From Planctomycetota bacterium (GTDB lineage: Bacteria > Planctomycetota > JACOTG01 > JAJDCM01), in assembly GCA_029260825.1 (NCBI GenBank), contig JAJDCM010000343.1:1-63284 (forward strand): 63,284 nucleotides of DNA, read 5' to 3'. Position numbers and translations under genes: made by a program. The notes under the pieces were generated by a model. That model saw only the letters and a list, made by a program, of their open reading frames with translations, did not search any database and was not told the DNA's origin. Position 1 is the first letter of the stretch. Each line of letters begins with the position of its first letter. Below, piece by piece: positions 51,701 through 59,218 of this stretch.

Positions 51701-53563
51701 GGATCCGTCCTTCATTTCCTCCTGGGCCTTCAGCGTGATCGACGCGTATCTTCGATTCTCACCGAGAAAAAGGGCCGCGCCATCGAGGGACTTTGGCACT
51801 TCATCTCGCGTTGCCCTGGCTTTTGCGACAACATCAAAATCAGGGAGTCCTTCTTTTTTGAAGATGACCACGAGAACGATCGCAATGATCGCAATGAGTG
51901 CAAGGGGAACTGTCACCTTGGCCACGGTGCGAGCGACAGGCGGATGGACGATTCGAGTCAGAGCCGCGTGCGCTTCAATGGTTGTTGTCCATCGCTCATC
52001 TCGATTTTTTTGGAGACAGCGATCCACGAATCCGGCGAGATTGCGGGAGACTCCCTTGATTCGCAGAGATTGGACCTTTGTTGGTGGCTCCTCAACATGC
52101 AGGCGAAGCCAGTCCCAGGCGCTCTTTACTTTTTTCTTGAAGGGGTACTCCCCGGTCAAGAGCTGAAAAGCCATGACGCCGAACGAATACAGGTCGGACC
52201 TTCCGTCAAGGTTCTGGATCTCGGCGTTTGAGAGGTGAATTCCGTTTCGGGCAAGGTGCTCATGGAAGTGTACTGCCTGTTCCGGTGAGGCGTACATGGG
52301 AGTGCAGGAGACGCATTTCTTGATTCCCGGATCCTGGGTTTCCCCGGGCATTTCGCCTGGAATGAGGGTTTCACTCCTGTCTTCGCCCCCGTTTGCCAGG
52401 GAGGTGTCATCTCCTCCCGAGCCGGCAATGAGGCCGATGCCAAAGTCGATGACTTTTGCCGTTTCTTCCTCCCCTTCGGCAGTTCCGGAGACCATGAACA
52501 CGTTCTGGGGTTTGAGGTCGAGGTGGAGGATGGACTCATTCTCGGAGTTGTGGTGGGCATGACGAAGTGCAGAAAGCACCTGAAGGAGAATCCTGGCTGC
52601 GCGCTTTGGTTCGAGAGTCTTCTCCCGCTCGAGAAGGCTGGCGAGCTCTTCGCCTTCCAGGAATTCCATCACAAAGTAATAGGAGCCATCCGGTCTCTCT
52701 TCAAAGACCTTCCAATCCACGATGTTGGGGTGTTTGAGTCGGGTGACCCGTCTTGCCTCTTCCTTGAAAGCCTCCCTCTGGGCCGGATCGGCTGCTTTCG
52801 CGTTCAGCACCTTGATCGCTACCTGGGTGCCCAGAGTCGTATCCGTTGCCTTGTAGACCGCTCCAAAACCTCCTCGACCAATTTCCTGGTCGATTTGATA
52901 CTTGTCACCGAGCATGTCTCCGACGTTGAGGCCGGAGGACATTTGCTTGATTCTCTTGGCCGCAAAGCTTTCAAGTTGACTCTGAAGATTCTTCAAGTCC
53001 TTGGGGAGCTGGAGCAGGGTGATCTTTCCGTTATCTGGCCTCAGAGCCTCAGGAAGATCCGCCTCCGGAGTCGCATCGAGGCCAGTCAACGTTTCCTGGC
53101 TGGCCAGGAGAAGGGTTCCGCGCCTGGTGTTTCCGGAAGGCAGAATCGTGTCGTCCGAAGTAAGAGTCGCGCGTTTTGCGTCCGACGCGGCTTCCAGGGT
53201 GTGGAGGAGGGTCTCACCCCAGTTCTTGTCCGTGCCTTTGTTCCCGTTTCCGGGCGTTTTTGTTCCGAGAACCACCACCTGGGGGCATGGCTCGATGGAG
53301 GGAGTCTTGAGAACTTCTCCAGCAGCAGCCGTTCCTCGGGCAAGGGCGCGATCGAGCCGTAGAGAAAGAAGCAGATCGGAAACTCGATCCGGCGAAGGAG
53401 TCTTCTTCAGCGCCTCCTCCTCGTCCGGGAAAAGCACCGAGGTGCTGATCACTTTCCGAAGAGCCGCGGTGACATGGGAGTCCTGGGACAGACCACCCGC
53501 CTTGAGCTCGAAATGCTCTTCGATCTGGCGGATCAATAGTTGTTCGATCGGCGTTGATTTCAC
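48794..53563 (-). CDS. Giant membrane Ser/Thr kinase with Ig-like sensor region and FGE-like C-terminus
   Basis: 1589 residues; GTG start with GGAG 7 bases upstream. Residues 1-215 are a low-complexity, Thr-rich cytoplasmic region. The PknB-type kinase (about 222-540) has IGRGGFGAVYKA, K251, and D373-F-G. The catalytic loop reads HLDLKPQN (347-354), with Leu for the Arg of HRD, so activation-loop control may differ. One membrane helix is at about 548-568. Outside are roughly 750 residues of Ig-like beta domains (phrases such as PYQANEIQDYYLDQHEVTCAE mark the end) and an FGE-sulfatase domain (about 1340-1589; GKRLPSLVEWEYAVRGGPQY, GTNVAEWTASP). The layout is a transmembrane sensor kinase with a large ligand-binding part. 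The gene is 34 bases after the NHL lipoprotein gene and 47 before the lipoprotein gene. Confidence 0.88.
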   Translation of the reverse strand: MKSTPIEQLLIRQIEEHFELKAGGLSQDSHVTAALRKVISTSVLFPDEEEALKKTPSPDRVSDLLLSLRLDRALARGTAAAGEVLKTPSIEPCPQVVVLGTKTPGNGNKGTDKNWGETLLHTLEAASDAKRATLTSDDTILPSGNTRRGTLLLASQETLTGLDATPEADLPEALRPDNGKITLLQLPKDLKNLQSQLESFAAKRIKQMSSGLNVGDMLGDKYQIDQEIGRGGFGAVYKATDTTLGTQVAIKVLNAKAADPAQREAFKEEARRVTRLKHPNIVDWKVFEERPDGSYYFVMEFLEGEELASLLEREKTLEPKRAARILLQVLSALRHAHHNSENESILHLDLKPQNVFMVSGTAEGEEETAKVIDFGIGLIAGSGGDDTSLANGGEDRSETLIPGEMPGETQDPGIKKCVSCTPMYASPEQAVHFHEHLARNGIHLSNAEIQNLDGRSDLYSFGVMAFQLLTGEYPFKKKVKSAWDWLRLHVEEPPTKVQSLRIKGVSRNLAGFVDRCLQKNRDERWTTTIEAHAALTRIVHPPVARTVAKVTVPLALIAIIAIVLVVIFKKEGLPDFDVVAKARATRDEVPKSLDGAALFLGENRRYASITLKAQEEMKDGSYPVLVPGKEEDALPLPGFRFEEKGDNFQLFVEEAPPERMKKQVRIRIDTKDGRKQFSSPFDLVYLAKDSWSISEVRLGRDVVINPGETVKIDPFGLPLQVDLTGCEKSDIEKTVFNIEIQGGKKPLGANDVSGKTAYRIDSLSDREEFPSSGKVSMTATVLDYSGNEKTFPFELEIVEPLKFSRQATLENATPDGKLTYTVYVDSKVELKVELNRKGLVDWTLMGSTEEGKNPASEHTIKLPDFSTFDSQKGFSGQLQIKVRETDGVVRSKLSIANSELEQSIKVTYSLLRPDFDRGLVSTDPGSLNKRIVFKELPHYSSSPNWDACVTVSRPVLLEINCRYREENGDWTSFEPQVVREGAARFPLRLEHPGAYEIEMTVYRFDEVSETRLPTPEGLVDGVNPTHFLIVDTTPPSLSIDLGDQLPEDRVLRDRTASPGFKIRVTDTNTWTQPTPVDLRYEVRSNHGDSFSGSMKLPNAKPIVPGATTSWVLDTWKTDTDRKDGIYTITFLGNDLAGNKIEPVQQDWELALTGPEVALNNPRVGATWAPSPTGNTPWNILLESTDGNGTESVRFRITSSGLNPLQGNLTRTGSKNEKGLNSRWEGPVPFKPEWSEKQVELEIIAVDLHGIQKKRIERFDLELVEDKHEPSISFSLQDRDHPVSRMRLVLGNHKAAYHLGGQSKGEEDARFAKFKGLPDWMEQVPGIIWALPYQANEIQDYYLDQHEVTCAEFIGFLNHEKGYSNPDNWPTGFGDPFASGPSPELRAWLREQDGNQPATGMSWAEAFAYATWVGKRLPSLVEWEYAVRGGPQYRPYSGLRDEQGTTISLNALNIKHTAPWPEGKGADVTHDTRIWNLGTNVAEWTASPARNGATKSWAEKNKVDLLAPYKSRSLADWSGILKVWIVGAGTKDQILFGYSARAACSPQEKQPNKPGKKSFLGFRCALDASKVKECLASGKLLGNRLKITTP

Positions 53564-53597
53564 CGATATTCTCCACGGCTCAATTCAGATGGGTTCA

Positions 53598-56500
53598 TCA
53601 GAAACGAACCTGGTCTCCGACCCAGGATCGTCGAACTCGGTTGTTGAGAGTATCCACAAGATAAAGGTTCAGGAGGTCATCGACCGCAAGAGATCGGGGA
53701 CGATTGAACGATGTTTCTGCCGGTGCATTCCCGTCAAAGGAATTGGATGAAGTCAGGTCGGCCCCGGCCGCAGTGCCAAAGTTGGTGATCTCGAAATCGT
53801 TTCCGAATTCAACGAAGGTGACTCTTCCCGCGCATGGATCCATGGCAAAGAGGTAGCGACCGTCCGGTGTGGTGCTGATGGAGTTGATCACCAGTCCATC
53901 CACGTCGATCACAGACGGTAGGGCGGCCCGATCCGGATCACACCCGCAGTTCGTGACCGGGTCGAGGATGAATCGTTTGAAGCCGTAGAGCACGGATCGC
54001 ACTTGACCGAGGTTTCCGGTCGAATCAAAGGGGAAGAGAAGGACAGCGACCTTCATGGGGCGAGTGCAGTCCTGCCCGTCTCCATCCGCGTCGACTCCGT
54101 CATAGCAATCGGCTTCAAAACCGACGGTTGGATCCTGCGTGGCACCCCCCTCGAGAATGTTGTCAACGATATCGACGGCAACGAGAAGGTCGAGGCTCCC
54201 GTCCGGTCGTGAAATCGGGTGGATGTCGGTGATGAATCGAACAGCAAAAGGTGCCATCCTGGTGGTGTTGCTACCTGCGCAGCTGAAGCTGAGCACCTCT
54301 TGCTGGAAATCGAGGACTTCCAAGTTCGTCGCATCGCTCGGGTCGAGTCGATAGAGGCCAGGGCGAGGTTTTTCGGATCCCGTGACGTTATCGAGCCTTC
54401 CTGCGTCAGCCACGAATAGAGCCGAATCTCCGCTTGCGAACTGATGAAACGCGAGTGCTTTGGGTTGTTCAAGAATACCCGAAGCCGCATTGGCCTGATT
54501 GGGAACGAGAACTCTTACCCGGTTATCTTCTTCGTTGCCCGGATCACCCAGAGAGATCGCAAGGACGTTCCCGCCCGTTCCTCCGTTTCCCGGAGAGTTA
54601 GCAGGGTCGTAAGCGTTTGCCACGAAAACCGTTTGACCGCCGGCATCGATCGCAAGTCCGACCGGACGGTTCAGTTTGACATCTTTTGCGCCTTGATCTG
54701 TTTCGGTGGGTGTTGGTGCTGCGGGATCGAAACTTCCGGCAACGACGGTCATGAGCCCATGGACTTCATCGACCCTGGAGACCGTCGAGTTCCCCGTATC
54801 GGCGACATAATAGACATGACGATCTCGATCGAGAACAATATCTTCGGGACGGGCAAGGGGTGCTTCGGTGGCGGCTGTCGTTTGATTGCTGGACTGTCCA
54901 ACCGTCGGGGCGGCTTGATCAATCGTTGCTTCGTCGCCGGCGGTGGAAGAACCACCATCGGTGCAGTCGATGTTGATTTGATCCGGGTCAAAGCTGAGGG
55001 AGCCGACAACGAGGGAAGGCAAGTCCTGGGAGACGAGTTTTGTCGTGTCGTGGGCGGCGAGATTGATGGTTCTTGCCACGCTTGGCTCTGATGGGTTGGC
55101 GATGGCGGTGATACGGTGTCCGGCGTCGGATGCAGTAACGGATCCGTCGCTTGCTTCACAAACGAAAAGGAATCCTTTGAAAGTCTCAAGACCGGTTGGT
55201 TGAGTGAGATCGGTGATGACGTTGGCGACCGTGCCGTCGGATCGCTTGATGACGACGATGATCTCTGCCGCCTTGTCCACGATGGCGAGATGATTGACAT
55301 CAATCGAAACTCCTCTCGGATCAACGAGGGTGATGTCGGTTGCAGGCTCACCAATTGCATCAAGTGGATTCGTGGGGTCGATCGATCCACCGCCGGCCAC
55401 CCGGGTCCCTTCTCCCTTTGTCAGGTCAAGGGCGTACACTCGGCCCACTCCTCGATCGGCGACGAAGAGGATGCGATTTCCTGCCAGAGCGATTCCCGAT
55501 GGGGTGTCGAAGCCACGATCCGGTGTCCCGTCGAGATCGTCGTCGAGAAGGGTGCTTCCGTCAAAGGCGGCGGTCAGCTCCAGAGCACTGCTCACCGGAT
55601 CCACGTCGACAAGGTTGAATTCGAGGATGCCGGGCAGCCTGCCGATGGAGGGCAGTCCTTCGTCACTGACGAAGAGAGATCGATCCGGGTCAATCTCCAG
55701 ATCTGCCGGGCAGCCAACAAGATTGCCAATCGCCGTGCTGACCAGATTGGTTTCATGGTCCAGATACCGCACGACTCCCTGCCTTGCGGGATCGGGGTCG
55801 TCCGGGTCGTTCTTGGCGATGAAGTTGACTTCGGCAGTAAAGAGGTTTTGCCCGGTGCGTGCCGTTGCTACCGGAGAATGCATGCCGGTCGCCAGCGCGG
55901 GCTTGAAACCGGTGAGAATGCCAAAGAAGCCGTTTCCGACCATGGTCTCCATCCGGGTCGGGTTGGTCGGATCGGTGGGAAGCAGGGTGATCTTCCGGAT
56001 CCGGTTGTTTCCCGAATCGGAAATGATGAGGTTTCCTTCCTCGTCGATGGTGATTCCCGTGGGGTCCAGCATGCTTGAGACGCTCGGATCATTTCCATCG
56101 CCAACTCCTCCGCCGGCCACGGTCTTGACCAGGCTGTGATCAAGAAAGAACTCCCGAGTTGTCTGGACGAAGTCTTCGAGCGTTGACTCGTTTCGCAGTC
56201 TGACGCGAAGGAGCGTGCGGGCCGATGCGGGTCGATCGACGGAAGGCAGCGACTCGCTTCTCCGGGAGTCCACGTCGAAATGAGAATTCCAGTCGAAGCG
56301 ATAGCTCGAGATCTCGCCGGTAGCTGACTTCGATGGCACGGTCTGGCCCCCGAGGATCTCGGTTGGAAAGCCAAGGGCGGGGGTCGCCGGGAAGAACTCC
56401 TCGTCAACGTCCCCTTTCAGAGAGTATTCCACCGAAAGCAGCGTGACCGTCTCGGCCGGATCGAACTGGATGTTGATGATAAGAGGGGTTCTGCCGGATT

Positions 56501-56702
56501 GACCGTCGGACGGGGTCAGGACTTGCATGGCGGTCGGAGTGCGATTCACCGTGCTCCCGCCGCCTCCTCCGCCGCCTATGGCAGCTCCGATGGCTCCTGT
56601 TCCACTACCGCACCCGGTGAGGCCGATGGTTACCGGGCTCATGAGTGCTAGGAGGGCAGTCGCGCGAAGCAACCGCAAGTTAATCCCCTGGATTCTGAAC
56701 AT
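53598..56702 (-). CDS. NHL-repeat lipoprotein
   Basis: 1034 residues from ATG 56702, which follows AAAGGG by 8-9 bases; upstream frame back to 56834 has no homology. Lipobox LTGC after a hydrophobic stretch, then a Gly-rich linker (GAIGAAIGGGGGGGS). The body holds many NHL repeats with the standard pattern LDPTGITIDEEGNLIISDSG (about 240), then FVSDEGLPSI, ILFVADRGVGRVYALD, HVYYVADTGNSTVSRVD, TVFVANAYDP, ALFVADAG and, at the very end, LAVDDLLNLYLVDTLNNRV. Two or more propellers are expected, on the cell surface or in the periplasm. Asp-rich turns such as DADGDGQD suggest Ca binding. It may be co-transcribed with the kinase gene that follows. Confidence 0.85.
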   Translation of the reverse strand: MFRIQGINLRLLRATALLALMSPVTIGLTGCGSGTGAIGAAIGGGGGGGSTVNRTPTAMQVLTPSDGQSGRTPLIINIQFDPAETVTLLSVEYSLKGDVDEEFFPATPALGFPTEILGGQTVPSKSATGEISSYRFDWNSHFDVDSRRSESLPSVDRPASARTLLRVRLRNESTLEDFVQTTREFFLDHSLVKTVAGGGVGDGNDPSVSSMLDPTGITIDEEGNLIISDSGNNRIRKITLLPTDPTNPTRMETMVGNGFFGILTGFKPALATGMHSPVATARTGQNLFTAEVNFIAKNDPDDPDPARQGVVRYLDHETNLVSTAIGNLVGCPADLEIDPDRSLFVSDEGLPSIGRLPGILEFNLVDVDPVSSALELTAAFDGSTLLDDDLDGTPDRGFDTPSGIALAGNRILFVADRGVGRVYALDLTKGEGTRVAGGGSIDPTNPLDAIGEPATDITLVDPRGVSIDVNHLAIVDKAAEIIVVIKRSDGTVANVITDLTQPTGLETFKGFLFVCEASDGSVTASDAGHRITAIANPSEPSVARTINLAAHDTTKLVSQDLPSLVVGSLSFDPDQINIDCTDGGSSTAGDEATIDQAAPTVGQSSNQTTAATEAPLARPEDIVLDRDRHVYYVADTGNSTVSRVDEVHGLMTVVAGSFDPAAPTPTETDQGAKDVKLNRPVGLAIDAGGQTVFVANAYDPANSPGNGGTGGNVLAISLGDPGNEEDNRVRVLVPNQANAASGILEQPKALAFHQFASGDSALFVADAGRLDNVTGSEKPRPGLYRLDPSDATNLEVLDFQQEVLSFSCAGSNTTRMAPFAVRFITDIHPISRPDGSLDLLVAVDIVDNILEGGATQDPTVGFEADCYDGVDADGDGQDCTRPMKVAVLLFPFDSTGNLGQVRSVLYGFKRFILDPVTNCGCDPDRAALPSVIDVDGLVINSISTTPDGRYLFAMDPCAGRVTFVEFGNDFEITNFGTAAGADLTSSNSFDGNAPAETSFNRPRSLAVDDLLNLYLVDTLNNRVRRSWVGDQVRF

Positions 56703-56913
56703 GGATTGACCCTTTCGTTCCTGTGCTTGCTGAACCCGATTTGGTGTGAAACGGTGGTGAGATATCGTTCTCCAATCGGGTGGCAAGGTTACCAAAACGG
56801 AGACGGGAGGAGGAGGTGCTATCCCTTGATTCAAAGAGAGGAAAAGACGGTTGACGAAGTGGCGCCTTTAGTTCCTGTGTCCCTTGGCTTTATATGGAAT
56901 GATTTCTTGGTGC

Positions 56914-58074
56914 CTATCGAAGGAAGGCTGCTGTGAGGAAGCCAAGATAGGTTCCGATGGCGTTTCCAAGAGAGCCGATCAAGATGGAGGGGAGAACGAG
57001 ATCGGGACGTTTCAGGCTGCGGGAAACGGCAAGAGCACTTGTTCCGCCGCCGATGTTGGCTTGCGAGGCTACCGCGGCCATGCCGGAATCCAGGCGAAAG
57101 AGAGTTGCCGCCAGAAAAACAATGAGTCCGTGGACACAAACTGTAATCGCCACGAAGAGCATGAGCTGAGGGCCGAGATCTCCCAGTTGTTTCAGGGCGG
57201 AGACATCGCAGAGAGCCCCGATGACCGAGAGAAAGAGCATGACAGAAAGCCAGCCGCAAACTCTCATTCCCTGCAGATGTCGGATGGGCCTGAGCTGGGC
57301 AAAGATCAGAGCCAAGGTGGTCAGGATCAAGATCGAGGGAATCGACCAACCCAGGGAATCCTCCGTCCACTGACTCATGAAGCGAGAAAAGAAAACCGTC
57401 GAGCAGCCCATCGCCAGCAGGACGGCAAGATGGAAGGGATTGGTGGTTTCTCGGTCTGGGTCGTCCGCCTCTGCCTGTGAGCAGATCTTGCTCTCTTTCG
57501 GGATTGAATCTGCGGGCTTCTTTCCGAATAGCCGAGGGAGGATCACGGTCGCCGCCATCCAGATCGTTGTCATGGCGCTGTCGACGGCGGCGGCACCGGC
57601 GTACAGTGTTCCGTTCTGGACCACTCCGTATTCGAGAGCGATGGCGTTGAAGTTGATGCTTCCTCCTGTGTATGTCCCAACGAACATTCCCCCCAGGGCG
57701 AAATGACTCTCCCCGAACGCCGATTCTCCCCCCACAATAGTCATGCCTACGATGACTCCCAGACAAGTTCCAAGGGAGCCCACCAGGAAGAGGATCAGCA
57801 TGGGAAGGCCGGCCCGAAGGATGCCACGGAGGTGAACCTGAAGCAGGAGCAAGAAAATGGAAAGGGGGGCGATGTCCCGGAAGATTCCTTCGTAGACGGG
57901 GGACACGGGCTCTGAGTAAGTAGGAATCAGACCGATATTGGCAACGATGGCGGTGAGGAGAATCACCAGAAGAGCCGAGCCGATATGGCGAAGCGGCGTG
58001 TTCCGCGCCAGCCACTCGCTTGCGGCGACATTGAGGGCGAGCACGGCAAGAACGAGAAGAGGTGCGGTGGCCAT
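56914..58074 (-). CDS. DUF819 family membrane protein
   Basis: 386 residues from ATG 58074; no Shine-Dalgarno site is obvious, and TTG 58080 is in frame. About ten membrane helices alternate with short loops. The family markers are LSIFLLLLQVHLRGILRAG, the first Gly-rich segment MFVGTYTGGSINFNAIA, and the second GMAAVASQANIGGGTSALAV near the end. The two Gly-rich segments sit in inverted-repeat halves like those of secondary carriers. DUF819 members are predicted carriers of unknown substrate. It is divergent from the next gene; no partner gene can be named. Confidence 0.87.
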   Translation of the reverse strand: MATAPLLVLAVLALNVAASEWLARNTPLRHIGSALLVILLTAIVANIGLIPTYSEPVSPVYEGIFRDIAPLSIFLLLLQVHLRGILRAGLPMLILFLVGSLGTCLGVIVGMTIVGGESAFGESHFALGGMFVGTYTGGSINFNAIALEYGVVQNGTLYAGAAAVDSAMTTIWMAATVILPRLFGKKPADSIPKESKICSQAEADDPDRETTNPFHLAVLLAMGCSTVFFSRFMSQWTEDSLGWSIPSILILTTLALIFAQLRPIRHLQGMRVCGWLSVMLFLSVIGALCDVSALKQLGDLGPQLMLFVAITVCVHGLIVFLAATLFRLDSGMAAVASQANIGGGTSALAVSRSLKRPDLVLPSILIGSLGNAIGTYLGFLTAAFLR

Positions 58075-58447
58075 GAGCAAAGTCTAGCCCGCAGGATGAG
58101 CCGAGGAAAGGGAGATGGATGATCTGATCGGAATTTTTTTGGGAATTGTCAGTAACCTTTGTTTCTCTCCGGCATCCCAGGGTTTGATACGGGGCGGTGA
58201 TCTTCTTTCGACAAGAAATGTTGAAGACGAGTGGGCGCTGACCCCGTATTTTCACAAGGTCTACGGGGGCAAGATGATGGATTCGGGAAGAAGCAATCAA
58301 CGGCGAGCAAGTTGTCGGTTCTCAATGTTCTCCTCTGTGAACCAACTGGCTCGGCCCGGAAAAAGGGCGTACCATCCACGGGCTCGAACACCTGGACGAA
58401 TCTCCGGCGCTGATCGGCTCGAAACCCTGGAATGGAAAGAAACACCT
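58075..58447. other. Intergenic region without a recognisable gene
   Basis: 370 bases between divergent genes. A plus-strand frame from 58115 stays open into the next gene, but its product here is basic and without homology or hydrophobic pattern, and I treat it as non-coding. Promoters for both neighbours should be here; I see no clear boxes. Confidence 0.4.
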
Positions 58448-59158
58448 GTGGACAAATCAACGTTGCGTCTCATCCGTGGTCGTTGGCGCTCTATTGCGGC
58501 CGCCCTTCTGGTTTTTTGGCTCCTATCACTGGCAAGCCTCCAGGCCCAGGAGTCGCTTCCCGCAACCGAGAAAATCGAGGGTCCTTCCTCCTGGGAGGTT
58601 CTTGGGATCGCGCCGGGAACGGGTCAGAAGTGCCTCGTGTGCCGCAAAATCTTGAACGAGGACATCAACGCCGTTTCGCTTCGCTACCGAGGGCGAGAGT
58701 TTGCCGTCGGTGAACCCTTGATGGGCGAGTTCGAAGCTCAGCCGGATTTCTACTTCTCTCAGTTGCAGCCAAGAGGCGCTCTTTTTGACGAGACTCAGAG
58801 CATTCCCACGCCTCTTGGCGATGGCTGGCTCTTTCTTGGTTTGTATGTCCTTTCCGGTCTGCTGCTGGGTGGTGTGGGGGGATACATGTCGGTTCATCGG
58901 GGGCGGTCGCCATCCATTGGTTTTTTTGCCGGCCTATTTCTTAACGTCGTGGGGGTCGCGATCGTGTTTGCACTTCCTTCGGTGGAGCAGAGCTCCTCGC
59001 CGGAAGGGATCCCGGCTGGACTTCGCAAGGTGCCCTTGACTCACTCTCCCCATCGGTGTTCCTGTGGGGAAACGAATCATCCCTCATCAACCCGTTGCCC
59101 GGCCTGTGGGAGGGATCTGGTGGCCCGAGTGAAGAGTGAAGTTGGACGGGCTAGATAG
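58448..59158 (+). CDS. Membrane protein with periplasmic CxxC and C-terminal zinc ribbon
   Basis: 236 residues from GTG 58448, chosen because the signal-like helix (SIAAALLVFWLLSLASLQAQ) begins soon after; the ribosome site is weak (GGAAAG about 9 bases before). A region with CLVCRKIL (a CxxC pair) follows, then two membrane helices (about 130-150 and 160-178; GWLFLGLYVLSGLLLGGVGG, GFFAGLFLNVVGVAIVF). The end is a zinc-ribbon-like stretch with CSCGETN and CPACGRDL. I do not recognise a family. The next gene, 60 bases on, encodes a membrane redox protein, so an accessory role there is possible but unproven. Confidence 0.72.
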   Translation: MDKSTLRLIRGRWRSIAAALLVFWLLSLASLQAQESLPATEKIEGPSSWEVLGIAPGTGQKCLVCRKILNEDINAVSLRYRGREFAVGEPLMGEFEAQPDFYFSQLQPRGALFDETQSIPTPLGDGWLFLGLYVLSGLLLGGVGGYMSVHRGRSPSIGFFAGLFLNVVGVAIVFALPSVEQSSSPEGIPAGLRKVPLTHSPHRCSCGETNHPSSTRCPACGRDLVARVKSEVGRAR

Positions 59159-59218
59159 CCAGACCCGAGCTGAATCAAGCTGACTGAAAATAAGAGACCA
59201 ACTTTTCGGAGATCATCC

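Noticed and set aside
56831..58300. Long minus-strand frame (489 codons) overlapping the DUF819 gene
   Set aside because: The DUF819 frame has about ten membrane helices and the family motifs; the other frame is Arg/Ser/Pro-rich shadow.
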